Assembly (NCBI RefSeq): GCF_000758705.1 | Contig: NZ_CP009287.1 | Coordinates: 2,914,001-2,978,000, forward strand | Direction of reading: 5' to 3' | Length of the DNA stretch: 64,000 nucleotides | Source: Paenibacillus graminis | GTDB taxonomy: Bacteria; Bacillota; Bacilli; Paenibacillales; Paenibacillaceae | In this document: one piece after another, positions 1-8,507 of the stretch | Layout of the letters: each line of letters begins with the position of its first letter | Numbering within the stretch: position 1 is the stretch's first letter | The notes under the pieces: model-generated | What the model saw: only the letters and a program-made list of their open reading frames with translations | Database searches by the model: none | What the model was told of the DNA's origin: nothing | Position numbers and translations under genes: made by a program

Positions 1-1
1 C

Positions 2-2359
2 GTGTTTGGCGGACTGGCAATGTTTGCCGGGTTCAACCTTCTCTATGTGATGAGCGGAACCTACAGCATCCGGGAAATCACCCTGCAAGCCGGCCAGCTG
101 TCTTTGGAGCCGACGTTCATTCCGGCCATGCTGCTGATTCTGCTGGGAGCCTTCACCAAATCTGCGCAATTTCCGTTTCACATCTGGCTTCCCGATGCCA
201 TGGAGGCGCCGACTCCGGTCAGTGCCTATCTCCATTCCGCGACGATGGTCAAGGCGGGGCTGTATCTGGTGGCCCGGCTAAGTCCCGTATTCAGCGGGCA
301 GTCCGAATGGTTCTGGCTGGTCTCCGTCTGCGGACTGGTCACTCTGTTATATGGATCGTTCAAAGCCATCAAACAAACCGATTTAAAAGCGATGCTCGCC
401 TTTTCTACGGTCAGCCAGCTGGGGTTGATCATGTGCCTGCTGGGACTGGGCTCTGCGTCGGCCTTCTTTTCAGGTACAGGAGAGTCTGTATTCTATGCTA
501 TGGCTACTGCGGCGGCCGTCTTTCATCTGATCAACCATGCGGTGTTCAAAGGAACCCTGTTTATGGTGGTTGGCATTGTAGACCATGAGACGAATACAAG
601 GGATCTGCGCAAGCTGGGCGGATTAATGTCCTTGATGCCGGTCACCTTTTCCGTAGCGCTGATTGGCGCCTTTTCCATGGCCGGGCTTCCGCCGTTCAGC
701 GGCTTCCTGAGCAAAGAGATGTTCTTCACTGCCGTGCTTAATATTCGGGAGATGAATGTATGGAGCACACAGTCCTGGCTGCTGCTGTTTCCGGTCCTGG
801 CCTGGACAGCGAGCGTGCTTACCTTTGTATACAGCATGATCCTGGTGTTCCGGACGTTCACCGGCAAGCTGCAGCCGGAAAAGCTGGACAAAATACCGCA
901 TGAAGCTCCGCTTGGATTGCTGTTTTCTCCTGTGGCGCTTGTCTCCCTGGCTGTTCTCTTTGCCTTTTTCCCGGACCTCCTAAGCTCATCTTTAATTGAA
1001 CCGGCTGTGGCGGCGATTCAATATGGCCATCTGCCGCCGGAGGAAAGCCTTCATGTTTCGATCCATTTCTGGCATGGCTGGACTCCGGAAATCTTCATGA
1101 CCTTTGGTGTGATCGCCGCCGGAACGCTTCTGTACAGAGGTTATAGCAGATTGCGGATATTGGACCGTGAGTGGAGCGGGCGGGATTCGCTTAACCGTAT
1201 ATATGACCTCAGCATTCGCGTGCTGGAAGGCGGTTCAGCCCGTTTCACCAACCGTTATATGACCGGCAGCAACCGGCATTACCTGCTGTATATTTTCGGG
1301 TTCATCATTATTGCCCTGGGGAGTACACTGCTGGGAGCACAAGGAATTACCCTGGGCATGGCGGACTACGCACCGGTCTCGATGTACGAAGTAGCGGTGG
1401 TTGCGGTTATGCTGGCGGCAGCGTTTGCCGTTCCTTTTGCCAAGTCGAGAGTCAATGCCATTCTGTTCACAGGCGCGGTCGGGTACATGGTAACCCTGCT
1501 GTTTGTCATCTTCCGGGCGCCTGACCTTGCCTTGACGCAGATGATCGTGGAGACGGTGTCGGTGATTCTGTTCCTGCTGTGCTTCAAATATTTGCCGAAG
1601 CTGAAGCGGGAGAAGGAGAAAGCATCCTTTAAATGGCTGAATCTCATTGCCGCCGTGGGAGTTGGCCTGACGATGACACTGATTGCGCTGGCGGCGATGG
1701 GCAGCAGCCCGTTTGCGCCGATCTCGGAATTTTTCCTGAAAGAAAGCTATTCCCTGGCGGGCGGCAAAAACGTAGTGAATGTAATCCTGGTAGACTTCAG
1801 GGGCTTCGATACGCTGTTCGAAATTATGGTTCTCGGCATTGCGTCCCTTGGCATTTATGCTCTGGTTCATCTGAGAATGGAGTCAGGGAGAGTTCCGCCA
1901 GCAGCGAAAAATAAACCGGCAGCCTATCTGTTTCCCCTGCGCAGCAATGATGTGATTCTGCGGACGATGTCCAAGGTGATAGTAGTCATTATCCTTACTT
2001 TTTCGCTGTATTTGTTCTTTGCCGGGCATAACCATCCGGGCGGAGGTTTTATCGGAGCTTTGATGACATCCGCCGGCCTGATTCTGATGGCGATTTCACT
2101 AGGAGTGGATACGGTCCGCACACTTCTCCCGGTTAATTACCGCATCCTCACGGCGGCGGGGCTGCTGACCGCGATCCTGACAGCGGCAGGCTCCTTTGCG
2201 TTTGGCGCGCCATTCCTGAGCCATGCCTTTGGCCATTTTGACCTGCCGCTGCTTGGGGATACGGAGCTTGCGACAGCCGTTCTGTTCGATTTGGGTGTAT
2301 ATCTGGCGGTCATAGGCGTGACCATGAATATTATTTTTACCATAGGGGGGGATGAGTGA
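2..2359 (+). CDS. mrpA: Na+/H+ antiporter subunit A fused to subunit B (MrpAB), 5' partial
   Basis: Large membrane subunit of the Mrp multisubunit Na+(K+)/H+ antiporter, related to the proton-pumping subunits of complex I. The frame is open from the window edge, so the N-terminus (roughly 170 residues by comparison with Bacillus MrpA) lies outside. Visible landmarks are the conserved block FTKSAQFPFHIWLPDAMEAP near the left edge and VDFRGFDTLFE around residue 600. In Bacillus MrpA ends about 30 residues after that block; here the protein continues through a linker into about 135 residues with GHNHPGGGFIGAL, a separate MrpB in Bacillus. It is therefore an A-B fusion of the group 2 Mrp type. 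It overlaps the start of mrpC. Family assignment is firm; the ion preference is not visible. Confidence 0.95.
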   Translation: MFGGLAMFAGFNLLYVMSGTYSIREITLQAGQLSLEPTFIPAMLLILLGAFTKSAQFPFHIWLPDAMEAPTPVSAYLHSATMVKAGLYLVARLSPVFSGQSEWFWLVSVCGLVTLLYGSFKAIKQTDLKAMLAFSTVSQLGLIMCLLGLGSASAFFSGTGESVFYAMATAAAVFHLINHAVFKGTLFMVVGIVDHETNTRDLRKLGGLMSLMPVTFSVALIGAFSMAGLPPFSGFLSKEMFFTAVLNIREMNVWSTQSWLLLFPVLAWTASVLTFVYSMILVFRTFTGKLQPEKLDKIPHEAPLGLLFSPVALVSLAVLFAFFPDLLSSSLIEPAVAAIQYGHLPPEESLHVSIHFWHGWTPEIFMTFGVIAAGTLLYRGYSRLRILDREWSGRDSLNRIYDLSIRVLEGGSARFTNRYMTGSNRHYLLYIFGFIIIALGSTLLGAQGITLGMADYAPVSMYEVAVVAVMLAAAFAVPFAKSRVNAILFTGAVGYMVTLLFVIFRAPDLALTQMIVETVSVILFLLCFKYLPKLKREKEKASFKWLNLIAAVGVGLTMTLIALAAMGSSPFAPISEFFLKESYSLAGGKNVVNVILVDFRGFDTLFEIMVLGIASLGIYALVHLRMESGRVPPAAKNKPAAYLFPLRSNDVILRTMSKVIVVIILTFSLYLFFAGHNHPGGGFIGALMTSAGLILMAISLGVDTVRTLLPVNYRILTAAGLLTAILTAAGSFAFGAPFLSHAFGHFDLPLLGDTELATAVLFDLGVYLAVIGVTMNIIFTIGGDE

Positions 2360-2696
2360 AATGGAATGGATGATGGCTGTAGCGGTCGGTGTTTTATTTA
2401 CCGTCGGAGTATATTTGATTTTGTCCAAAACCCTGCTGCGGATTGTACTCGGTACTTCCCTGCTTACGCATGGCGTCCATCTGCTTCTCCTGACTATGGC
2501 CGGACTGAAAAAAGGGGCAGCTCCTGTATTAGGCGGCAAGGCGGATGCCTATGTGGACCCGTTGCCGCAGGCGCTGATTCTGACGTCCATCGTGATCAGC
2601 TTCGGTGTTACGGCGTTCTTCTTCGTGCTGGCCTACCGTGCCTACCAGGCACACGGGACCGATGAAATGGATAACATCCGGGAGGAGGAGCAATGA
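2352..2696 (+). CDS. mrpC: Na+/H+ antiporter subunit C (MrpC)
   Basis: Small membrane subunit of the Mrp antiporter, related to NuoK of complex I. It has 114 residues, the usual size (about 113 in Bacillus), with three hydrophobic segments and the conserved stretch DPLPQALILTSIVISFG in the second half. The start overlaps the end of mrpAB by 8 nt, after a run of G residues; an ATG nine bases further on is an alternative. It ends in an ATGA overlap with mrpD. Position between A/B and D is the standard mrp order. Confidence 0.95.
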   Translation: MSEMEWMMAVAVGVLFTVGVYLILSKTLLRIVLGTSLLTHGVHLLLLTMAGLKKGAAPVLGGKADAYVDPLPQALILTSIVISFGVTAFFFVLAYRAYQAHGTDEMDNIREEEQ

Positions 2697-4168
2697 ATAA
2701 TCTCTTGGTAATGCCGGTCCTGATTCCCTTGTGTACCGCCGTTATATTAATGTTTCTGAAAGAGAAGGTGCTGCTGCAGCGGCGGATAAGCGCCTTCAGC
2801 GGCATTCTGAATCTTGTTCTGGCCTGTGTGCTGGTTACCCGAATCCATGAGGAGGGCATCCAAACCCTGCAGATGGGCGGCTGGACTCCGCCATACGGCA
2901 TTGTGTTTGTCGGAGATATGTTCGCAGCATTGCTTGTGCTGACCGCTTCGGTTGTGAGCCTGGGGATTCTGCTCTATTCCTTCACCAGTATCGGTGCGGA
3001 GCGGGAAAAATTCTTTTACTATACCTTTTTTCATTTTCTGCTCGTGGGCGTATATGGTTCTTTTCTGACCGGAGACATCTTCAATCTGTTCGTGTTCTTT
3101 GAAGTGATGCTGATCTCGTCCTACGCTCTGATATCCCTGGGCGGAACCAGGTTACAGCTCCGGGAAACCTCTAAGTATCTGCTGATTAACATTGTGTCCT
3201 CCACGCTGTTTGTAGCCGCAGTTGCTTACCTGTATGCCGCAGTGGGAACACTGAATATGGCTCACCTGTCCCAGCGTATTCACGAGGCCGGGCAAGGCGG
3301 TGTGCTGAATGTGATCGCTGTGCTGTTCCTGACCGTCTTTGCTCTGAAGGCCGGGCTGTTCCTGTTCTTCTGGCTCCCCGGCTCCTACAGTGCACCGCCG
3401 GCGGCAGTCCGGGCCTTGTTCGGGGCGCTGCTGACCAAAGTGGGGCTGTACGCCATTATAAGAACTTTTACGCTTATCTTTGCCGAAGATCCTGATGTCA
3501 CGAACGGCTGGATCGCCTGGATGGCAGCGGCTACGATGATTCTGGGCGCACTGGGTGCTGTGGCTTATAACGATATCCCCCGCATCCTGAACTACAACGT
3601 CATTGTCAGTGTGGGTTTTGTCGCCTTCGGATTGTCCGCAGGAACACCGGATGCACTGGATGGAGCTGTTTTTTATCTGCTGCACGATATGCTGGGCAAG
3701 GCCCTTATGTTCATTCTCGGCGGGTTGCTTATTGCCGCTGCGGGTACGGACCGGCTTGAGCGGATGGGGGGGCTGATCCAACGTTATCCGCTGCTCGGTT
3801 GGAGCTTTTTCGCCCTGGCGCTGGCACTAGCCGGTATTCCTCCGTTCAGCGGCTTCCCCGGCAAAGTGCTGATTATCCGGGGAGGGCTGGATGCAGGAAT
3901 GCTGACTTTATCCCTGATCGGGCTGGGTTCCAGCCTGCTTGTGCTGTACTCGCTGATCAAAGTATTCAGGCTCGCCTTCTGGGGCAATGCGCCCGGTACA
4001 GAACCGCCCAAGGTTAAGCTGAAAGGCGGGACGGCAGTGGCAGCCGGATTCCTCGTTCTGGTCATCCTGATGGGCCTTGGAGCAGAGCGGGTGAATACCT
4101 ATGTTTCACAGGCGGGGGATGTGCTTGGTTCTCCCAAGCTGTATATCGAAGCTGTACTGAAGGAGTAG
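2693..4168 (+). CDS. mrpD: Na+/H+ antiporter subunit D (MrpD)
   Basis: Proton-translocating membrane subunit homologous to NuoL/M/N of complex I, paired with MrpA in the antiporter. It has 491 residues against about 493 in Bacillus, with about 14 hydrophobic segments. Landmarks include FNLFVFFEVMLISSYALI (containing the conserved membrane Glu), LKAGLFLFFWLPGSYSAPP and AGIPPFSGFPGKVLI. The ATG overlaps the mrpC stop as ATGA, so translational coupling is likely. mrpE begins directly after its stop codon. Confidence 0.96.
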   Translation: MNNLLVMPVLIPLCTAVILMFLKEKVLLQRRISAFSGILNLVLACVLVTRIHEEGIQTLQMGGWTPPYGIVFVGDMFAALLVLTASVVSLGILLYSFTSIGAEREKFFYYTFFHFLLVGVYGSFLTGDIFNLFVFFEVMLISSYALISLGGTRLQLRETSKYLLINIVSSTLFVAAVAYLYAAVGTLNMAHLSQRIHEAGQGGVLNVIAVLFLTVFALKAGLFLFFWLPGSYSAPPAAVRALFGALLTKVGLYAIIRTFTLIFAEDPDVTNGWIAWMAAATMILGALGAVAYNDIPRILNYNVIVSVGFVAFGLSAGTPDALDGAVFYLLHDMLGKALMFILGGLLIAAAGTDRLERMGGLIQRYPLLGWSFFALALALAGIPPFSGFPGKVLIIRGGLDAGMLTLSLIGLGSSLLVLYSLIKVFRLAFWGNAPGTEPPKVKLKGGTAVAAGFLVLVILMGLGAERVNTYVSQAGDVLGSPKLYIEAVLKE

Positions 4169-4654
4169 ATGAAGATGGCTGTTCAAATCTTATTAAACCT
4201 GATGACTGCGTTTCTGTGGATGATGCTGATCGGCGACGGGTCAGGCTCAGGCTTTGCAATCGGCTATCTGCTGGGCTGCGCAATTCTGCTGGTGCTGCGC
4301 AGGTTCCTTCCTGAACCGTTATATTTGAAAAGGGTGTGGTCCATAGTGAAGCTGCTGGCGCTGTTTCTGCGGGAGCTGGTCCTGTCCAACTTCGCAGTTA
4401 TCCGGCAAATCTTAAGTCCCAGACTGGCTGTCCGCCCGGGCATCTTCGCTTACGAAACCGCACTTCGGTCCGACCTTGAGGTCACTCTGCTCTCCTGCCT
4501 CATTTGTCTGACACCGGGGACCCTTACACTGGAAGTGTCGGCCAGCGGACAGACCCTATATATTCACGCTATGGATATTGAGGACGCCGGCCAGCTCTCC
4601 CGCCAGATCGAGGGAACCTTTGAAAAAGCAATCATGGAGGTGACCCGGCTATGA
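4169..4654 (+). CDS. mrpE: Na+/H+ antiporter subunit E (MrpE)
   Basis: Accessory membrane subunit of the Mrp complex, required for assembly or activity in characterised systems. It has 161 residues (about 158 in Bacillus). Two hydrophobic segments lie in the first 70 residues, followed by a cytoplasmic domain with the family pattern LLSCLICLTPGTLTLEV. The ATG follows the mrpD stop immediately; a second ATG two codons later is an alternative. It ends in an ATGA overlap with mrpF. Confidence 0.94.
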   Translation: MKMAVQILLNLMTAFLWMMLIGDGSGSGFAIGYLLGCAILLVLRRFLPEPLYLKRVWSIVKLLALFLRELVLSNFAVIRQILSPRLAVRPGIFAYETALRSDLEVTLLSCLICLTPGTLTLEVSASGQTLYIHAMDIEDAGQLSRQIEGTFEKAIMEVTRL

Positions 4655-4944
4655 TTTCAGTACTGCTTAATATTTCGCTGGTGATCCTGGCACTGGCCAT
4701 GCTGGCCTGCCTGTACAGGCTGATTCAAGGACCGACCCGTTCGGACCGGATTGTTGCGCTGGATACGATCGGCATCCACCTGCTGGCAGTGATCGCGGTG
4801 CTGGGCATGCAGCAGAGGACAGAGGATTATATTGATATGGTGCTTGTGATCGGAATTCTGACGTTTATCGGAACTGCGGCATTAGCCAGATACATTGAAA
4901 GAGACGCGGTTATCGAGCCTGGAGGTGATAAACTTGATCGGTGA
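4651..4944 (+). CDS. mrpF: Na+/H+ antiporter subunit F (MrpF)
   Basis: Small membrane subunit of the Mrp antiporter, 97 residues with three hydrophobic helices. The conserved segment RLIQGPTRSDRIVALDTIG lies between helices 1 and 2; its Asp is conserved in the family. The start overlaps the mrpE stop (ATGA). Its 3' end contains the SD of mrpG, and the two coding regions overlap by 11 nt. Confidence 0.94.
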   Translation: MISVLLNISLVILALAMLACLYRLIQGPTRSDRIVALDTIGIHLLAVIAVLGMQQRTEDYIDMVLVIGILTFIGTAALARYIERDAVIEPGGDKLDR

Positions 4945-5311
4945 GCTGCTAATTGCGATACTGGTATTGCTGGGGGCATTATTGTGCGGGCTTGGCGCGT
5001 TTGGGCTGGTCCGGCTCCCTGATGTCTATTTACGTTCCCATGCCGCCACCAAAAGCGCTACACTGGGTGTATTATGTGTGCTGGCAGGAGCCTTTCTATT
5101 TTTTTTCTTCTATATAGAAGTAGTCAGCATCAAACTGCTGCTCGGGATAGTATTCGTCTTCATCACTTCTCCGGTTGCAGGGCATCTGAATGGCCGTGCG
5201 GCTTACCGCTCGGGTGTGCCTTTATGGAAGGGCAGTGTGCAGGATGATCTGAAGCCGGTGCTCAAAAAGAGGGAGACGAAGCAGACTGACACACAGCATA
5301 AGTTAGAGTAA
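4934..5311 (+). CDS. mrpG: Na+/H+ antiporter subunit G (MrpG)
   Basis: Last subunit of the Mrp complex, 125 residues against about 124 in Bacillus MrpG, with three hydrophobic segments and the conserved GLVRLPDVYLRSHAATKSAT region. The frame extends upstream to an ATG at 4895, but that start has no SD and adds 13 residues. The TTG at 4934 follows GGAGGTG at a good distance and gives the family length, so I chose it. A c-di-AMP riboswitch begins just beyond its stop. Confidence 0.92.
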   Translation: MIGELLIAILVLLGALLCGLGAFGLVRLPDVYLRSHAATKSATLGVLCVLAGAFLFFFFYIEVVSIKLLLGIVFVFITSPVAGHLNGRAAYRSGVPLWKGSVQDDLKPVLKKRETKQTDTQHKLE

Positions 5312-5314
5312 ACT
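5286..5314 (+). promoter_or_regulatory. possible promoter of the c-di-AMP riboswitch transcript
   Basis: CTGACA, 17 nt, TAAACT, lying over the 3' end of mrpG. It would start RNA about 10 nt upstream of the riboswitch. Each hexamer has a mismatch, so this is tentative; read-through from the mrp operon is the alternative. Confidence 0.3.
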
Positions 5315-5326
5315 AAAGAATATGTC

Positions 5327-5474
5327 TTTTTCGCTGAATTCTGTAAAAGAAGCGGGGGAACCACCGGTGTGTGCAGTTTTCGAAGCTGCCATGCCCAAGG
5401 GGTGAATCTCGAACATTCGAGTAGGGCTACTCTTCAGGCCCGAATCCGTCAGCTAACCCCGTAAGCGTAGAAGA
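5327..5474 (+). promoter_or_regulatory. c-di-AMP riboswitch (ydaO/yuaA type)
   Basis: RNA element that binds cyclic di-AMP. Recognised family landmarks in order are TCGCTGAATTCTG, GCGGGGGAACCA, AAGGGGTGAATCTC, AGTAGGGCTACTCTTC, and GCCCGAATCCGTCAGCTAACC with CCGTAAGCG. The closing stem pairs CGCT near 5332 with AGCG near 5464, extended by TCTT/AAGA. Known ydaO elements usually reduce expression at high c-di-AMP, often through a terminator. No terminator stem with a T-run is visible here between the aptamer and the SD of the alpha/beta hydrolase at 5490, so control of ribosome access is possible. Confidence 0.88.
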
Positions 5475-5489
5475 GAGGAGACGAATGAG

Positions 5490-6305
5490 TTGCCGCAAAT
5501 TCAATTAAATGGAACTTCTATCTACTATGAAACCTATGGTACAGGGGTGCCTGTTGTTTTTATTCATGATCACCTGACTTCGCATCATCTGTTTGAGCCG
5601 CAAATTGAGTATTTCCGTGACCGTGTTCAAGTGATTGTTCTGGATCTGCGGGGGAACGGGTTGTCCGGAAAAATGGATGTCGAGGTTCACCGCATTCTGG
5701 ACACCCAATGTGAAGATTTGAAGGAGCTGCTCCGCCGTCTGGAGCTGCTGAGTGTGATTCTTGTCGCAAGCTCGGGCGGGGGTGTGCTCGCCCAGAAATT
5801 CGCTGTGCAGAACCCGGAGCTGGTGCGTGCGCTTGTGCTGGTGGACAACTGCTCAAGCGGCAATGATTCCATGAAAAATAATAGAATATGGGGAATTATC
5901 GAGAGATGTTCATGGATATCGTATTATTTGCCGCCTGAACTGCTTCTGCGCTCCCTGCGAATCGCCTATAACAAATGGCTGCCCGCCTATCATATCCTCA
6001 GGAATGAGCTGCTGCATAAACGGCCAACCGAAGGCATCAAACAGCGGATTGCCCTGCGCCAGATTGACATTCTTGCCTATGCGGTTAAGCTGCAGGTTCC
6101 AGTGCTGTGTGTAACGGGAAGCCAGAATGAGTGGAGGCTCGCACAGGCGAGCAAGAACGCCTCCATGCTGCCTTCGGCGCAGCTGGTGGTGCTGGATGAT
6201 GCCATGTATCCCAGCCATCTGTGCCAGCCGCAGCATTTTAACCGCCTGCTGTTAAATTTCCTGATTGACCAGCATGCCGTTCATCAGCGGGAGAGCGGGT
6301 TATGA
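5490..6305 (+). CDS. alpha/beta hydrolase fold protein
   Basis: Soluble alpha/beta hydrolase of 271 residues, reaction unknown. The N-terminal strands and the LDLRGNGLSG segment are typical. The nucleophile elbow reads A-S-S-G-G (Ser95), replacing the first Gly of GxSxG by Ala. The region where the acid residue normally sits reads GSQNEW, with Asn or Glu instead of Asp. A His in PSHLCQP near residue 239 fits the catalytic base. The oxyanion loop has HDH in place of the common HG. The TTG start has the SD GAGGAG 9 nt upstream; the ATG at 5485 is out of frame and soon stops. The gene lies directly behind the c-di-AMP riboswitch, so it is probably the regulated gene. Confidence 0.85.
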   Translation: MPQIQLNGTSIYYETYGTGVPVVFIHDHLTSHHLFEPQIEYFRDRVQVIVLDLRGNGLSGKMDVEVHRILDTQCEDLKELLRRLELLSVILVASSGGGVLAQKFAVQNPELVRALVLVDNCSSGNDSMKNNRIWGIIERCSWISYYLPPELLLRSLRIAYNKWLPAYHILRNELLHKRPTEGIKQRIALRQIDILAYAVKLQVPVLCVTGSQNEWRLAQASKNASMLPSAQLVVLDDAMYPSHLCQPQHFNRLLLNFLIDQHAVHQRESGL

Positions 6306-6472
6306 AGGCGGTGGATGAGGCAGCTCCTAATCTCTGTCCAAGCCGTACTCCCAGGTGGAGAGCTGCCCTACACTGAATGGCTGAGTAATTCGCCCCAATT
6401 GAGTTTTTTTGGTGCACATTTTTTTGCTGCGCATATATAATAAGCAGTGTGTTTTTTATTTCTAAAAATAGG

Positions 6473-6501
6473 TTGATAACCTATGTACTTTGTGATTTAA
6501 T
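6473..6501 (+). promoter_or_regulatory. probable sigma-A promoter of ltaS
   Basis: TTGATA, 17 nt, TTTAAT, in an AT-rich stretch between the hydrolase and ltaS. RNA would start near 6508, just before the SD of the short leader frame at 6514. The remainder of 6306-6472 shows no gene. Confidence 0.4.
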
Positions 6502-6513
6502 GCAGGAGGGGTA

Positions 6514-6561
6514 TTGATAACACGAGCGGGGCAGTCCATCCATTTTTTTGAAAGGAAATGA
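6514..6561 (+). CDS. 15-residue leader ORF overlapping ltaS
   Basis: TTG-started frame encoding MITRAGQSIHFFERK, preceded by GGAGGGG (6505-6511) and ending with a TGA that overlaps the ltaS ATG at 6558 (ATGA). The SD spacing is short. The peptide itself is probably not functional; the arrangement suggests translational coupling to ltaS, whose own SD is poorly spaced. Expression is unproven. Confidence 0.3.
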   Translation: MITRAGQSIHFFERK

Positions 6562-8438
6562 ATTTTTTCATGAAGAAATCATTCAATAGCATTCTAAACC
6601 GGCCGATTCTATTATTCAGCTTCGTGCTGCTGCTCAAAAGCGCCGTGGCCTGGTTTGTCGTGTTCAGCGACGGTCCGAACTGGAGTATGGTCTTCACCGA
6701 AATTCCCTTTTTCATCATTGTGTTCAGCCTGATTGAATGGCTGTCTTCCAAACGGAAGATTCTGTACTATATGATTGCTAACTTATTCATTACGATTATT
6801 TATTTCTCTGTTCTGATGTATTACAAATATTATGGCGTAATTGCGACCTATCATGCATTGCAGCAAGCGGATAAGGTCACTAAGGTCGGAGAGAGCACCT
6901 ATTCCCTGATTACACCGTATTATCTGTTTATTTTTGTGGATATCGTCTTCTTCCTGTTCTTTATGTTCCGTCCCAAATATATTGCCAAATGGAAGGAGAG
7001 AGGCGCATACCGCATCAGCCGCCCTGTGCTGCTTACCGTGGCTGCCGTTTCGCTCGCGCTGTGCTTCTTCAATATCTGGCCTAACCATGCGAGCATGAAT
7101 GAGATCAAAAAGGCGGAGAGCATGGGGATTCTGAACTATGAAGTCTACACGCTGTTCGCAGACAGCACAGAGAAGGAAGAGCTTATCGACAGCAAAGAGA
7201 TTACCCAGCAGGCCGTGGATACGGTTAAAGGGGTTCAACCCCCGCAACAGCTGAAGTACACCGGGGCCGACAAGGGTAAAAACCTGATTATCGTGCAGAT
7301 GGAATCGTTCCAGAACTTCCTGATCGGACTGACTATTGACGGGCAGGAGATTACACCGAATATTAACAAGCTGGCGCACAGCAATACGTATTTCAACAAT
7401 TTCTACACCAATGCCGGCCAGGGGACGACCTCGGATGCCGAGTTCGTGGTGAACTCCTCTTTTTATGTGCCCAAGAACGAACCGGCAACGTCATCACCCT
7501 ATATGAAAAAATCCGTGCCCAGCCTGCCGAAGCTGCTGAGTGCGAACGGGTATTATACAGCTACCTTCCATACCAACAGTGTGGAATTCTGGAACCGCAA
7601 GGCCTTATACCAGGCGGTAGGTTTTGACAAGTATTATGACCAGAGCTTTTATGGCGATGATGATCATATTGCATTCGGTTCTTCGGATGAGGTGCTGTTC
7701 GCCAAAACGGTACCGGAGCTGGCTGCACTTGATGCCAAGGATCAGCCGTTCTATGCGATGGTCATTTCCATGAGCGCCCATCATCCGTTCCGCATCCCCG
7801 AGGAGAAGTTCAAGATGAAGCTGCCGGAGCGCTTTGAAGGTACGCTGCTGGGGGACTATATTCAGGCCCAGAATTATGCCGACTATGCGATGGGGCAGTT
7901 TCTGGAGGAGCTGAAGGCCAGCGGACTGTGGGATGACAGCCTGATTGTGTTTTACGGAGATCACCAAGGCGTGCCGATGTACACCCTGGGTGAGGATGAG
8001 AAGGCTCTGCTGCAAGAGATGCTCGGACATGAGTATGGGTATACGGATATGTTCAATATTCCGTTTATCGTCCACTCGCCAAGCGGCGTACTGCCTGCGG
8101 TAGTGGACCGGACGGGCGGACAGATTGATATTCTGCCGACAGTATCCAATCTGCTGGGCGTGCCGCTGCAGAATCAGCTGCATTTCGGTGAGGATCTGCT
8201 CAACTCGGCATCGAACCTGATCCCGTTCAGACATTTCCTGCCCACAGGTTCTTTCGTGAATAATACGAGCATTTATTTGACGGGGAATGATTACGAGGAT
8301 GGGAGCAACTACAGTCTAAACGATAATTCAGTTATCCAGGGCGGCTCTACAGAAGCGCAGTTCGAAGCTGCGGAGCGGCTGCTGAACATGTCGAACAGCT
8401 ATCTGCTGCAATTGCCGGACCGGCCGGACCAGCAGTAA
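6558..8438 (+). CDS. ltaS: lipoteichoic acid synthase family (LtaS-type) protein
   Basis: Membrane-anchored phosphoglycerol transferase that polymerises the glycerol-phosphate chain of lipoteichoic acid outside the cell, using phosphatidylglycerol. It has 626 residues: five hydrophobic helices in the first about 170, a linker, then an extracellular sulfatase/alkaline-phosphatase-fold domain. Metal and catalytic residues fit the family: Glu249 in MESFQNF, the nucleophile Thr291 in GTTSDAEF, and Asp468-His469 in YGDHQG. The ATG at 6558 is only 1-2 nt from AAAGGA; an ATG four codons on (6570) is the alternative. A strong terminator follows. A paralog acting as LTA primase or in stress cannot be excluded. 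Confidence 0.92.
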   Translation: MNFFMKKSFNSILNRPILLFSFVLLLKSAVAWFVVFSDGPNWSMVFTEIPFFIIVFSLIEWLSSKRKILYYMIANLFITIIYFSVLMYYKYYGVIATYHALQQADKVTKVGESTYSLITPYYLFIFVDIVFFLFFMFRPKYIAKWKERGAYRISRPVLLTVAAVSLALCFFNIWPNHASMNEIKKAESMGILNYEVYTLFADSTEKEELIDSKEITQQAVDTVKGVQPPQQLKYTGADKGKNLIIVQMESFQNFLIGLTIDGQEITPNINKLAHSNTYFNNFYTNAGQGTTSDAEFVVNSSFYVPKNEPATSSPYMKKSVPSLPKLLSANGYYTATFHTNSVEFWNRKALYQAVGFDKYYDQSFYGDDDHIAFGSSDEVLFAKTVPELAALDAKDQPFYAMVISMSAHHPFRIPEEKFKMKLPERFEGTLLGDYIQAQNYADYAMGQFLEELKASGLWDDSLIVFYGDHQGVPMYTLGEDEKALLQEMLGHEYGYTDMFNIPFIVHSPSGVLPAVVDRTGGQIDILPTVSNLLGVPLQNQLHFGEDLLNSASNLIPFRHFLPTGSFVNNTSIYLTGNDYEDGSNYSLNDNSVIQGGSTEAQFEAAERLLNMSNSYLLQLPDRPDQQ

Positions 8439-8445
8439 TCCGCAA

Positions 8446-8488
8446 ACAGTAAGTATGGGGCTTGCCCCCCGTGCTTGCTGTTTTTTTT
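8446..8488 (+). terminator. intrinsic terminator after ltaS
   Basis: Stem ACAGTAAG.../...GCTTGCTGT with a GGGGC/GCCCC core, followed by eight T. It ends the ltaS transcript and faces the MarR gene on the other strand. Confidence 0.85.
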
Positions 8489-8507
8489 GTGCAGAAAATA
8501 AGGTTCC

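Noticed and set aside
1235..1870. 211-codon minus-strand frame inside mrpAB
   Set aside because: Shadow frame; charged, His/Gln-rich sequence opposite hydrophobic membrane codons.
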